Under the pieces are notes generated by a model. It had not been told where the DNA came from and ran no database searches. It saw only the letters and a list, made by a program, of their open reading frames with translations. DNA of 34,625 bases from Nioella ostreopsis (GTDB taxonomy: Bacteria > Pseudomonadota > Alphaproteobacteria > Rhodobacterales > Rhodobacteraceae). The position numbers and the translations under genes were made by a program. Numbering within the stretch: position 1 is the stretch's first letter; every line of letters begins with the position of its first letter. This document shows positions 24,046 through 32,445 of the stretch, in pieces. Location: NCBI RefSeq assembly GCF_004000255.1, contig NZ_RCIQ01000031.1:1-34625 (forward strand), read 5' to 3'.

Positions 24046-25656
24046 TTACTGCAGCGGCACACCATTGGCGGTAATGGCACCGCCCGGCAGGAACTCGATG
24101 GTCGAGGTGTAGCTGTCGGGACCCGCGCCCGGAATGGCGAACATGCCCAGCATCCCGCGCGCCATGCCCGCCTGTTGCGGCGGCAGCAGACCACCGTCGG
24201 ACAGCGACTGGATCAGGCTGTTCGCGCCGGTCAGGCTCAGGTCCACGGCACCAACCGGCATCGGAACCATCTGGCCGGGGGCGAAGTCCACATCGCCCGA
24301 ACCGGTCAACTCGGCCCCGCCGAAGGACACTTGAAGGTTGTTCAGTGTCAGGTCACGCAGCTCGCCCGGAGGCGCCGAGAGGCTATCGGGATCAATCGAC
24401 ATCAGATCGACAAACAGCTGCACGGTGCCCGACAGGTCCAGAATGACCGTTGCGGGCGTGCGCGGAACCGCCTGGCCCGGATCGACCATGGCCCACAGGG
24501 ATTCGTCGACCGTAACGCCCTGATAGGCGAGCGAGGCCGAGAAGGGCGATGGCGTCGCCGATTGCGCCAGTGGCATGTCGATGGACAGCGCGGTTGAATC
24601 AGCCGATGCGGCTACCGGGAACGGCATCTCGTTCGTTGCGAGGTTGATGTTCACGCCCGTTGCGGCCAGCGCGTAGCGGATGCTTTCCTCAGACAGGCCA
24701 AAGCCGATCGACCCGCCGGTATTCGAGGCCGAGAAATCGACATTCTCGTAGGTGTCAACGAACATGAAGCTGGCCGAGGCCGATGTGTAGCTGGCATCGC
24801 CGCTGATCGATAACCCTTCGGGGAAGCTTTCGACAGTCATCCAGTCGATGCCGCGCGGCATGGTGCCGGTGGCGGTGCTTTCCATGCCGGTCAGCATGAT
24901 CGACAGATCGAAATGGCCGTCCCCCCGGCCGCCCGTCGGGGCCGGCATCGGGGTGGGTTGCGGTGCGGCCGGGGTCACGACCTTGCCGGGGGCTGGCTGG
25001 GTCGGCTGAGGCATCGGCGTCGGAGCAGGTTCTGCGCCGCTTCCAGGCTCGAACGCCTCGACATCGAAGGTCATTCCCGCCAGCGTGCCGCTGGACGTGA
25101 AGCCAAGCATCGCGGGGTTGGAGAAATCATAGGTCACGCTGCCGCCATAGCCGTCTAGCGAGATGTCATAGATCATTTCGGGGATTTCCGAAGGATCGCC
25201 GCCAACGAACTCCACATCGACCACGGATGCACGCTCGAACCCGCTATTGAGGGTCAGAAGCTCGGGGCTGCCCGTGGCGAAGCCGCCGAACCCTTGCAGA
25301 CTGATATGGATGTTGATCGCATCTGGGGCATCTGAATCGTCAAACCCGGTGATCGAGTAGATCATCGAGTCGGATGCAGCGATCATGACCGAGCCATCGG
25401 CCTGATTGGTCAAGGTGATCTGCGGGATGGTGCCCGCGATCGACACCTCTTCGATCATCATGGTGTTGGTCACGTTCGAGAGTGTGAGCCCACTGTCATT
25501 GGGGGTGGCCTGCGCGGTCAGGTTGTACCCGAACTCGCTGGCCTGCTGCTGCCATATCGCCCAAAGCTGATCGGCATTGATCTCGGCCATGGCAGGGCTT
25601 GCGGCCACCAATGCGGCGGTAGACAGGCTGAGTGAAAGGGATTTCATCTTTGACAT
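24046..25656 (-). CDS. DUF2125 family exported protein
   Basis: 536 residues. The start at 25656 has GGAAGG upstream and opens a signal peptide (1-24, 'MSKMKSLSLSLSTAALVAASPAMA'). The mature chain is rich in beta strands and repeats a layout of short Ser/Thr/Gly-rich strands, consistent with the DUF2125 family of alphaproteobacterial envelope proteins, function unknown. A proline-rich hinge (about residues 213-250, 'EPAPTPMPQPTQPAPGK' and following) divides it into two halves. The Met/Asp/Ser-rich composition suggests a periplasmic or surface location. It has a candidate TTGACG-N17-GACATT promoter and a strong terminator, so it is a single-gene unit. Confidence 0.8.
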   Translation of the reverse strand: MSKMKSLSLSLSTAALVAASPAMAEINADQLWAIWQQQASEFGYNLTAQATPNDSGLTLSNVTNTMMIEEVSIAGTIPQITLTNQADGSVMIAASDSMIYSITGFDDSDAPDAINIHISLQGFGGFATGSPELLTLNSGFERASVVDVEFVGGDPSEIPEMIYDISLDGYGGSVTYDFSNPAMLGFTSSGTLAGMTFDVEAFEPGSGAEPAPTPMPQPTQPAPGKVVTPAAPQPTPMPAPTGGRGDGHFDLSIMLTGMESTATGTMPRGIDWMTVESFPEGLSISGDASYTSASASFMFVDTYENVDFSASNTGGSIGFGLSEESIRYALAATGVNINLATNEMPFPVAASADSTALSIDMPLAQSATPSPFSASLAYQGVTVDESLWAMVDPGQAVPRTPATVILDLSGTVQLFVDLMSIDPDSLSAPPGELRDLTLNNLQVSFGGAELTGSGDVDFAPGQMVPMPVGAVDLSLTGANSLIQSLSDGGLLPPQQAGMARGMLGMFAIPGAGPDSYTSTIEFLPGGAITANGVPLQ

Positions 25657-25687
25657 AACGACCTTCCAAATGTGAACTGCTGATAAG

Positions 25688-25716
25688 AATGTCCGCCTCA
25701 CAGGGGCGGGCGTCAA
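25688..25716 (-). promoter_or_regulatory. Candidate sigma-70-like promoter of the DUF2125 gene
   Basis: On the minus strand TTGACG (plus 25711-25716) and GACATT (plus 25688-25693) are separated by 17 bases and lie about 32 bases upstream of the start codon. The -35 matches 5 of 6 consensus bases, the -10 only 3 of 6. The -35 overlaps the left arm of the CAAGGTC palindrome. Confidence 0.45.
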
Positions 25717-25737
25717 GGTCTGGATAAAATGACCTTG
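25714..25737. promoter_or_regulatory. CAAGGTC-N10-GACCTTG palindromic operator candidate
   Basis: Perfect 7-base arms (25714-25720 and 25731-25737) flank an AT-rich TGGATAAAAT. It lies between the divergent DUF2125 and SDR genes, covers the -35 of the former and contains a TAAAAT that could be the -10 of the latter. An extra half-site, GACCTT, occurs near 25660. Confidence 0.45.
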
Positions 25738-25771
25738 GATTGCAACAGATTTTCGGCGGGAGACAGCGCAT

Positions 25772-26527
25772 ATGGGCAGCTTGGACGGTAAGGTGGCAAT
25801 GATAACGGGCGCAAGCCGCGGCATTGGCGAGGCAGCGGCACGGCTATTTGCCTCGGAAGGTGCCAAGGTCTGCCTGCTGGCCCGATCCCGCGACGAGATC
25901 GCCCAGATCGCGGGCGAGATCGGCGATTCGGCGCTGGCCATTCCCTGTGATGTCAGCCGCTACTGGGAGGTCGAGGCCGCGGTGAATGCCTGTGTCGAAG
26001 CCTTTGGCGGGCTCGATGTCCTGATCAACAACGCAGGCGTGATCGAGCCTGTTGCCTCGCTGATGGGCTCGGACCCCGATGCTTGGGGCCATGTCATAGA
26101 TATCAACCTGAAAGGCGTCTATTACGGCATGCGCGCGGCCATGCCGGTGATGGTGGAGCGCGGTGGCGGGTCGATACTGACGATCAGTTCCGGCGCAGCG
26201 CATAATGCGCTGGAAGGCTGGAGCCATTATTGCACGTCGAAAGCGGGCGTCGCGATGCTGACCAAATGCGCCCACAAGGAAGGCGCAGCGCAGGGCATCC
26301 GGGCCATCGGCCTGTCGCCCGGCACCGTCGCCACGCAGATGCAACGCGAGATCAAGGCCAGCGGCGTGAACCCGGTCAGCCAGTTGGCATGGGAGGATCA
26401 CATCCCAGCAGACTGGCCCGCACAATGTCTGCTGTGGATGTGCGGCGCGGAAGCGGATGAGTTCCTTGGCGAAGAGATTTCCCTGCGCGACGAGAGTATT
26501 CGCCGCCGGATCGGGGTGATCGCGTGA
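25772..26527 (+). CDS. Short-chain dehydrogenase/reductase
   Basis: 251 residues, classical SDR. The cofactor loop is 'TGASRGIG' (12-19), 'NNAG' is at 85-88 and the catalytic residues are Ser139, Tyr152 and Lys156 ('HYCTSKAG'). The basic residue after the first beta strand region ('ARSRD') suggests NADP(H), but this is not certain. The C-terminal end ('GEEISLRDESIRRRIGV') is divergent from the usual 'TGQ...DGG' of FabG-type enzymes, so fatty-acid synthesis is unlikely. It is coupled to the following crotonase by a 4-base GTGA overlap, pointing to a shared acyl-CoA or similar pathway. GGGAG precedes the ATG. Confidence 0.9.
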   Translation: MGSLDGKVAMITGASRGIGEAAARLFASEGAKVCLLARSRDEIAQIAGEIGDSALAIPCDVSRYWEVEAAVNACVEAFGGLDVLINNAGVIEPVASLMGSDPDAWGHVIDINLKGVYYGMRAAMPVMVERGGGSILTISSGAAHNALEGWSHYCTSKAGVAMLTKCAHKEGAAQGIRAIGLSPGTVATQMQREIKASGVNPVSQLAWEDHIPADWPAQCLLWMCGAEADEFLGEEISLRDESIRRRIGVIA

Positions 26528-27144
26528 TTGAACTGACGAAGGAGGGCGGGCTTTGGACCGTCACGCTGAACCGCCCCGACAAGGCCAATTCGCTGACCGC
26601 CGGGATGCTGGAGGACCTGGCCGAGATCGCAGAGACCGGGGCCGCGGATGACAGCCTGCGTGCATTCGTTCTGACCGGGGCCGGGGACCGCGTGTTTTCC
26701 GCCGGGGCGGATCTGGAGGCGGCAAAGGCGGGGCTTGCGGTGTCGCCGCTATGGGAACGGATGTCCGGTGCGATTGCAGCCTTGCCTTGCCTGACCATCG
26801 CTGCCCTGAACGGAACGCTGGCGGGTGGGGCATTCGGCATGGCGCTGGCCTGCGATATCCGTATCGCGGTGCCGGGGGCGAAGTTCTTCTACCCCGTTGC
26901 AAAGCTCGGCTACCTGCCGCAGCCATCCGACCCGGGGCGGCTGGCGGCTCTGGTCGGGCCCGCGCGCGCCAGGATGATCCTGTTGGCCAGCCAGAAGATC
27001 GGGGCGGACGAAGCACTGCAATGGGGCCTGCTGGATCGGATCGTTGCACCGGATGCACTGCTTGGCGCGGCGCGGGATCTGGCCGCAGCGGCGGTGGAAG
27101 GAAACCCGGATGTTCTGCAACAGATCAAGCGGATGTGTCCGTGA
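26524..27144 (+). CDS. Enoyl-CoA hydratase/isomerase (crotonase) family protein lacking both hydratase glutamates
   Basis: 206 residues, shorter than the usual ~260. The oxyanion-hole strands are present: 'VFSAGADLEAA' (57-67) and 'ALNGTLAGGAFGMALACDIRIA' near 94-115. At the two catalytic glutamates of enoyl-CoA hydratase (rat Glu144 and Glu164, recalled), this protein has Gly105 and Val125 ('FYPVAKLGYLP'). It should still bind and polarise an acyl-CoA, but hydratase activity is unlikely; isomerase, thioesterase, decarboxylase or hydrolase chemistry is possible. The C-terminal helical region that normally covers the active site is shortened. The GTG start overlaps the SDR stop. Confidence 0.85.
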   Translation: MIELTKEGGLWTVTLNRPDKANSLTAGMLEDLAEIAETGAADDSLRAFVLTGAGDRVFSAGADLEAAKAGLAVSPLWERMSGAIAALPCLTIAALNGTLAGGAFGMALACDIRIAVPGAKFFYPVAKLGYLPQPSDPGRLAALVGPARARMILLASQKIGADEALQWGLLDRIVAPDALLGAARDLAAAAVEGNPDVLQQIKRMCP

Positions 27145-27203
27145 CCTGGCGGGCTTCACGACTTTGACAGGCTGAATGAAACCGTCAGGATAGGTTGGAG
27201 CCG

Positions 27204-27365
27204 GGTAAAACCACCTCCGCCTGCGCGCCCCGAACCTGTCGGCCCTAACGATCATCGCCAGGGCGCGGCACCGTCGTGGCTATCCCGTGGCAACACGCCC
27301 CGCCGAGGGCCCCAAAGGGGTCTGAGACGGGGCGTTCCCCGGTCGACGCCGTCAGGCGGCGAAAC
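27204..27365 (-). repeat. Structured intergenic element, copy 3 (convergent crotonase/DUF1674 junction)
   Basis: A degenerate module A lies at 27204-27222 (GGTAAAACCACCTCCGCC). Module B spans 27286-27335: GTGGCAA, outer stem ACGCCCCG/CGGGGCGT (27295-27302 with 27328-27335), internal loop CCGAG/TGAGA, inner hairpin GGCCCC-AAA-GGGGTC (27308-27322). Module C is TCGACGCC/GGCGGCGA (27343-27350 with 27355-27362), nearly identical to copy 1 except in the loop (GTCA for GGCA). It ends two bases before the DUF1674 stop codon. Confidence 0.75.
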
Positions 27366-27367
27366 TC

Positions 27368-27556
27368 TCAGAAATCGACCGCGATGCCCTTTTTTTCCCA
27401 GTCGCCGAAGCGCACCGGTTCCGGGCCGTCACGCCCCCCCAGTTCGGTCGGTAACTCCAGCGCCTTCGCCGCCTTGCGCCGCTCCTCCGCCTCTGCGAGC
27501 GCGCGCTGAGCGGCGGGGGGCAGATCGGTGCGGGGTTTGGAGGCGTCGTCGGACAT
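27368..27556 (-). CDS. DUF1674 protein, succinate dehydrogenase assembly factor 4 (SDHAF4) homologue
   Basis: 62 residues. The C-terminal signature 'ELGGRDGPEPVRFGDWEKKG' followed by 'IAVDF' is the conserved end of the SDHAF4/Sdh8 family ('GPEP.R.GDWE.KG...DF'), preceded by a charged helix ('QRALAEAEERRKAAKAL'). In mitochondria this factor binds flavinated SdhA before complex II assembly; the bacterial homologue probably does the same (inference). The ATG at 27556 has AAGGA upstream. It is divergent from rsmB and has a recognisable promoter. Confidence 0.88.
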   Translation of the reverse strand: MSDDASKPRTDLPPAAQRALAEAEERRKAAKALELPTELGGRDGPEPVRFGDWEKKGIAVDF

Positions 27557-27587
27557 GGGTCGCAATCCTTGTGCGGTCTGGGGCTTT

Positions 27588-27615
27588 GATATACCCCGCG
27601 CGGGTTGAGTGACAA
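27588..27615 (-). promoter_or_regulatory. Sigma-70-like promoter of the DUF1674/SDHAF4 gene
   Basis: Minus-strand TTGTCA (plus 27610-27615) and TATATC (plus 27588-27593) are 16 bases apart. They match the consensus at 5 of 6 and 4 of 6 positions and lie about 30 bases upstream of the start codon. The -35 abuts the rsmB ribosome-binding site on the other strand. Confidence 0.55.
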
Positions 27616-27626
27616 GAGGACGCCCC

Positions 27627-28889
27627 ATGCAAGACACCGGCCCCGATACCGGCCTCGCCGCCCGCCGCGCGGCGCTGGATCATCTGCGCGGCGTGATGAT
27701 GGACCACCGGATGATGTCCCATCAGCCCGCGCCGCAGGGTCTGTCTCCCCAGGATGCCGCCCGCGCCCAGCGCCTTGCCCTGACGGTCATGCGCCATATG
27801 GGCCGCATCGACGCGGTGCTGCGCCCCTACCTGACCCGCCGCCCGACGCTCGCGGTGCAGAACCTGCTGCGTCTCGGCGCGGCGGAATTGCTGGTGGACG
27901 GGTCCGAGCCTCATGGCGTCGTGGCCTCGCTCGTTGAAATCGCCAAGCGCCACCCGCGCTGGTCCCGCGCCTCGGGCATGGTGAATGCCGTTCTGCGCAA
28001 GCTGGATGCTGAAGGGCGCGACGCGTGGGCGAACACGCCCCCTCAGGCGCTGCCGATCTGGCTGCGCAAACCCATGCACAAGGCCTATGGGGTGGATGCC
28101 GTCGCGGCCATCGAGGCGGCCCATGAACGCCCCGCGCCCTTGGACATCACGCCCAAGCCCGGTGTCACAATCGACGGCGCGGAACTGCTGCCGACCGGGT
28201 CGCTCCGACTGGCGCAGGCGCAGGTGACCGCTTTGCCCGGTTACGACACGGGCGACTGGTGGGTGCAGGACGCCGCCGCCGCGCTACCTGCGAAACTGCT
28301 TGGCGATGTGACTGGCCAACGGGTGCTCGACCTCTGCGCCGCGCCCGGTGGGAAAACGATGCAGCTCGCCGCCGCCGGGGCCGATGTAACGGCGCTGGAC
28401 CTTTCCGGCCCGCGCCTGAAACGGGTCGAGGAAAATCTTGCCCGCACCGGGCTCAATGCCACCCTCGTCACCGCCGACGCGCTGACATACGAGGCCGACC
28501 CCTTCGACGCGATCCTGCTCGATGCGCCCTGTTCGGCCACCGGCACCATCCGTCGTCATCCCGACCTCCCCTTCGTGAAAACCTCCAAGGAGGTCGAATC
28601 GCTGACCCGGTTGCAGATGCAGATGATCGACCACGCCGTAACCCTGCTGAAACCCGGCGGCCTCATGGTCTATTGCACCTGTTCGCTGCTCCCCAATGAG
28701 GGGGAGAATCAGGTCAAGGCGGCGCTGAAACGTCATGCAGACCTGACGATTCTGCCTATTGACCCGGTCTCGCTTGGCGGTGACGCCCACTGGGCCAGCG
28801 CTGAAGGCGGTCTGCGTCTGCGCCCGGATTTCTGGGCCGACAGCGGCGGGATGGACGGCTTCTACATGGCCCTTTTGAAACGGGGCTGA
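27627..28889 (+). CDS. rsmB: 16S rRNA m5C967 methyltransferase (RsmB/NOP family)
   Basis: 420 residues. The first ~140 form a NusB-like RNA-binding domain ('AVQNLLRLGAAELLVDGSEPHGVVASLVEIAKR'-type helices, about 77-112). The methyltransferase domain has the SAM loop 'VLDLCAAPGGKTMQLA' (about 233-248), 'DAPCSATGTIRRHPD' with Cys302 that aids product release, and Cys352 in 'VYCTCSLLPNEGE', the nucleophile of the RsmB type. The ATG at 27627 has AGAGGA at good spacing; an upstream GTG at 27609 is possible but less likely. It starts the plus-strand run towards purH. Confidence 0.94.
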   Translation: MQDTGPDTGLAARRAALDHLRGVMMDHRMMSHQPAPQGLSPQDAARAQRLALTVMRHMGRIDAVLRPYLTRRPTLAVQNLLRLGAAELLVDGSEPHGVVASLVEIAKRHPRWSRASGMVNAVLRKLDAEGRDAWANTPPQALPIWLRKPMHKAYGVDAVAAIEAAHERPAPLDITPKPGVTIDGAELLPTGSLRLAQAQVTALPGYDTGDWWVQDAAAALPAKLLGDVTGQRVLDLCAAPGGKTMQLAAAGADVTALDLSGPRLKRVEENLARTGLNATLVTADALTYEADPFDAILLDAPCSATGTIRRHPDLPFVKTSKEVESLTRLQMQMIDHAVTLLKPGGLMVYCTCSLLPNEGENQVKAALKRHADLTILPIDPVSLGGDAHWASAEGGLRLRPDFWADSGGMDGFYMALLKRG

Positions 28890-28936
28890 TCCCTGCTATC
28901 CTTGCGGCCAGAAAAACAAGAGCAGTCCGCAAGCAG

Positions 28937-30703
28937 ATGTCAGAAGCCCTCTCCCCCGCCCCGGTCGCGCTGCGCGAGCGCCCCGGACGGCTCAACCGGT
29001 TCGCCAACCGGTGGGCGGCGTGGCGGGCGGGCTTTGCGCCCAAGCCGAAGGGTTTTACCTCGCAGCCGGAGCCTCGCCTCATTGGATCGGACGCGCGCGG
29101 ACGGCAGTTGATGGCTGGAAACCTGCTGTTCGCGGGTGTGCTGGTGCAGATGCCCAAGGATGTGCCATGGGCGCTGACACCGCCCTCTGACGCGTTCGAA
29201 GATGAACTGCACGGCTTCGAATGGCTGGACCATCTGGCCGCCATACCCGATGGATCCGCCCGACCCATGGCGCAGGACTGGCTGGCCGGCTGGCTGGCCC
29301 GATATGGTAGCGGCAAGGGCCCGGGCTGGGTGCCCGACCTTGTTGGCCGTCGCCAGATCCGCTGGATCAGCCATGCCCTGTTCCTGATGAACGGGCAGGA
29401 GGCCGCCGAGACCCGCGCCTTTTATGCCGTGCTCGGGCGGCAGGCCGATTTCCTTGCGCGGCGCTGGCGCAGCACCTCGCACGGGCTGCCGCGATTCGAG
29501 GCGCTCACGGGCCTGATCTATTCCGCCTGCTCGCTCATCGGTGTGGCTCACCATCTGAAACCGGCCCTGAAGGCTCTGGCACAGGAATGCGCGCGAGAAA
29601 TCGATTCCTCCGGCGGCATTGTCACCCGCAACCCCGAGGAGCTGTTGCAGGTCTTCACCCTGCTGACATGGACCGCCGCCGTTCTGGCCGAATCCGGCAA
29701 AAGCCCCGACCCCGCCGTCAACACCGCGATCATGCGGATGGCCCCCACCCTGCGCAGCTTGCGGCACGCCGATGGCGGCTTGGCGCGGTTCCATGGCGGC
29801 GGACGCGGGCAGGTGGGGCGGCTGGACCATGCTCTGTCGCAATCCGGCGTGCGGCCTGCCACCGTTTCCGGCCTTGCCATGGGCTATGCACGTCTGTCGG
29901 GCGGGCGCAGCTCTGTCGTGATCGACGCCGCCCCGCCGATGATGGGGCCAGAGGCCTATAATTCCCATGCCTCGACGCTGGCGTTTGAGCTGACCTCCGG
30001 CCGCCGCCCGGTGATCGTCAATTGCGGCTCTGGCGCGGGGTTCGGGGCCGACTGGCGGCGTGCAGGCCGGGCCACGCCCTCGCATTCCACCCTGTCGATC
30101 GAAGGCTATTCCTCGGCCCGGCTCGGCCCCCGGTCCGCTTATCACGGGGTGGTCAAGCAGGCGCTACTAGAGGGGCCAGAGAAGGTCGAGGTTCAGGAAA
30201 GCGACAGCGGTGCCGCTCGCGCCATTGCCTTTTCCCATGACGGCTACCGCCGCACCCATGGGCTGATCCACCTGCGCAGCCTCAGCCTGGAAAATGACGG
30301 GCGGCTGCTCCGCGGCGAAGATGGGCTTGCCGCGCTGACCGACAAGGACCGCGACACGCTGGACCGGGTCATGGCCCATCTGCCCATCGACGGCATTCCC
30401 TTCACCCTGCGCTTTCACCTGCACCCGGATGTGGAGGCCGAGCTCGATCTTGGCGGCGCGGCCGTGTCCCTGACCCTTCGCGGCGGCGAGGTTTGGGTCT
30501 TCCGCCACGGGCGAGAGGCCAACCTGACACTGGAGAAGAGCGTTTATCTCGAATCAGGCCGGTTAAAGCCACGCGCGACAAAACAGATCGTTCTATCTTC
30601 CCGCGTAACCGATTATGGCAGCGCCGTAAGCTGGAGCCTCGCCAAACCCACCGACGCCCCGCGCACCCCACGCGCCCCTGCGTCCGATGTGCTCCGGCTG
30701 TAA
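28937..30703 (+). CDS. Heparinase II/III family protein
   Basis: 588 residues. The N-terminal part is helical (alpha/alpha toroid-like, about 50-290, with 'RQIRWISHALFLMNG' and 'SHGLPRFEALTGLIYSACSL'); the C-terminal part (about 330-560) is the heparinase II/III domain, with 'AYNSHASTLAFELTSGRRPVIVNCGSG' and 'HSTLSIEGYSS' carrying conserved His and Asn residues. Known members are polysaccharide lyases. In this lineage the gene is fixed between rsmB and purH, so a housekeeping envelope glycan role is likelier than host heparin degradation (inference). There is no signal peptide. The ATG at 28937 has no strong ribosome-binding site. Confidence 0.88.
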   Translation: MSEALSPAPVALRERPGRLNRFANRWAAWRAGFAPKPKGFTSQPEPRLIGSDARGRQLMAGNLLFAGVLVQMPKDVPWALTPPSDAFEDELHGFEWLDHLAAIPDGSARPMAQDWLAGWLARYGSGKGPGWVPDLVGRRQIRWISHALFLMNGQEAAETRAFYAVLGRQADFLARRWRSTSHGLPRFEALTGLIYSACSLIGVAHHLKPALKALAQECAREIDSSGGIVTRNPEELLQVFTLLTWTAAVLAESGKSPDPAVNTAIMRMAPTLRSLRHADGGLARFHGGGRGQVGRLDHALSQSGVRPATVSGLAMGYARLSGGRSSVVIDAAPPMMGPEAYNSHASTLAFELTSGRRPVIVNCGSGAGFGADWRRAGRATPSHSTLSIEGYSSARLGPRSAYHGVVKQALLEGPEKVEVQESDSGAARAIAFSHDGYRRTHGLIHLRSLSLENDGRLLRGEDGLAALTDKDRDTLDRVMAHLPIDGIPFTLRFHLHPDVEAELDLGGAAVSLTLRGGEVWVFRHGREANLTLEKSVYLESGRLKPRATKQIVLSSRVTDYGSAVSWSLAKPTDAPRTPRAPASDVLRL

Positions 30704-30721
30704 AAAGACACAGGAGACACC

Positions 30722-32308
30722 ATGACCGATCTCGTGCCGCTGCGCCGCGCCCTGCTTTCCGTATCCGACAAGACAGGGCTGATCGAGCTTGCCCAGGCCC
30801 TTGCCGCCCGTGGGGTGGTCCTGCTCTCGACCGGCGGCAGCGCCAAGGCCATGCGCGATGCTGGATTGGCGGTGAAGGATGTAGCCGAGGTCACCGGTTT
30901 CCCCGAGATGATGGATGGCCGCGTCAAAACCCTGCACCCCAAGGTGCATGGCGGGCTTCTGGCCCTGCGCGACAATGACGCCCATGTGGCGGCCATGAAT
31001 GAGCACGGCATCGAAGGCATCGACCTGCTGGTGGTAAACCTCTACCCGTTCGAGGAAACCGTCGCCAAAGGTGCCGACTATGACACCTGCATCGAAAACA
31101 TCGACATCGGCGGCCCCGCGATGATCCGCGCCGCGGCGAAAAACCATGCCTTCGTGAACGTGGTGACCGACCCCGAGGATTACGCCGCCCTTCTGACGCA
31201 GCTCGAAGAAAACGAAGGCGCGACATCCTACGCCTTCCGCCAGCAACTGGCCCTCACCGCCTATGCCCGCACCGCCGCCTATGACGCCGCCGTGTCCGGC
31301 TGGATGGCGGGCGCGCTTGGGCAAGACACCCCGCGCCGCCGCGCCTTCGCTGGCACGCTGAAACAGACCCTGCGCTATGGCGAGAACAGCCACCAGCGCG
31401 CCGCCTTCTACGTGGATGGTTCGGGCCGCGAGGGCGTGGCGACCGCCCAACAGCACCAGGGCAAGGAGCTGAGCTACAACAACATCAACGATACCGACGC
31501 GGCGTTCGAGCTTGTGGCGGAGTTCGGCACCGACACGCCTGCCTGCGCCATCATCAAGCACGCCAACCCCTGCGGCGTGGCCGTGGGCGCGACGCTGCTT
31601 GACGCCTATAAATCGGCCTTCGACTGCGACCGCACCTCGGCCTTCGGCGGTATCGTCGCCCTGAACCGGCCGCTCGACGCGGCCACCGCCGAGAAAATCA
31701 CCGGCATCTTCACCGAGGTGGTGATCGCCCCCGGCGCATCGGACGAGGCGAAGGAAATCTTCGCCGCCAAGAAGAACCTGCGCCTTCTGACAACCGGCGG
31801 CCTGCCCGATACCCGAGCAGGCGGGCTCTCCTTCCGTCAGGTCGCGGGCGGCCTTCTGGTGCAGGACAAGGATAGCGGCTTCGTGGGTCTCGACGATCTC
31901 AAGGTCGTGACGAAGAAGGCCCCGACAGACGACCAGATGCGCGACCTACTCTTCGCCTGGAAAGTGGCCAAGCACGTCAAATCCAACGCCATCGTCTACG
32001 TGAAGGACGGTGCCACAGTGGGCGTCGGCGCAGGCCAGATGAGCCGTGTCGACTCGGCCCTCATCGCTGCGAAAAAAGCCGAACGCATGGCCGAGGCGCT
32101 TGGCCTGCCGCAACCGCTGACGATCGGCTCCGCCGTGGCCTCCGACGCCTTCTTCCCCTTCCCTGATGGGCTCATGGAAGCGGCTCAGGCAGGGGCCAAC
32201 TGCGTTATCCAGCCCGGCGGCTCCATGCGCGATGACGATGTGATTGCGGCGGCAAACGAGGCCGGCCTTGCCATGGTCTTCACCGGCATGCGTCATTTCC
32301 GCCACTGA
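30722..32308 (+). CDS. purH: Bifunctional AICAR formyltransferase / IMP cyclohydrolase
   Basis: 528 residues, the standard PurH length. The N-terminal MGS-like IMP cyclohydrolase domain (about 1-200) includes '[16 protein letters not shown]', '[22 protein letters not shown]' type motif (about 59-80) and '[17 protein letters not shown]' (about 124-140). The AICAR transformylase domain holds '[14 protein letters not shown]', '[17 protein letters not shown]' and the catalytic Lys-His of '[13 protein letters not shown]'. Together they carry out the last two steps of purine synthesis. AGGAG precedes the ATG. Confidence 0.97.
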   Translation: MTDLVPLRRALLSVSDKTGLIELAQALAARGVVLLSTGGSAKAMRDAGLAVKDVAEVTGFPEMMDGRVKTLHPKVHGGLLALRDNDAHVAAMNEHGIEGIDLLVVNLYPFEETVAKGADYDTCIENIDIGGPAMIRAAAKNHAFVNVVTDPEDYAALLTQLEENEGATSYAFRQQLALTAYARTAAYDAAVSGWMAGALGQDTPRRRAFAGTLKQTLRYGENSHQRAAFYVDGSGREGVATAQQHQGKELSYNNINDTDAAFELVAEFGTDTPACAIIKHANPCGVAVGATLLDAYKSAFDCDRTSAFGGIVALNRPLDAATAEKITGIFTEVVIAPGASDEAKEIFAAKKNLRLLTTGGLPDTRAGGLSFRQVAGGLLVQDKDSGFVGLDDLKVVTKKAPTDDQMRDLLFAWKVAKHVKSNAIVYVKDGATVGVGAGQMSRVDSALIAAKKAERMAEALGLPQPLTIGSAVASDAFFPFPDGLMEAAQAGANCVIQPGGSMRDDDVIAAANEAGLAMVFTGMRHFRH

Positions 32309-32333
32309 CAGGGGTTGCAACCCGCCAGTCCCC

Positions 32334-32413
32334 CTTTCATCTTGGCAAAAATACCTCGGGGGGTCCGGGGGGCAGCGCCCCCCGGCGGGTCGGCGCGCGA
32401 TGCGCGACGAAAC
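32334..32413 (-). repeat. Structured intergenic element, copy 4 (variant, between purH and lspA)
   Basis: Module A at 32334-32357 (CTTTCATCTTGGCAAAAATA and CCTC) is almost identical to copy 1. Module B is replaced by a single perfect hairpin, CCGGGGGGC-AGC-GCCCCCCGG (32365-32385). Module C is TCG-G-CGCGC / GCGCG-A-CGA (32390-32410) and ends in AAAC. It retains the three-pair, purine mismatch, GC-stem layout seen in the other copies. Here it lies between co-directional genes, not at a convergent junction. Confidence 0.7.
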
Positions 32414-32445
32414 CCGGGCCCACAAGATAGCAAGGACGTTGGCAG

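Noticed and set aside
26900-26945. Possible frameshift in the crotonase gene explaining its short length and lost glutamate
   Set aside because: The frame continues with family-like sequence on both sides and the spacing between the catalytic positions is conserved, so substitution rather than frameshift is indicated.
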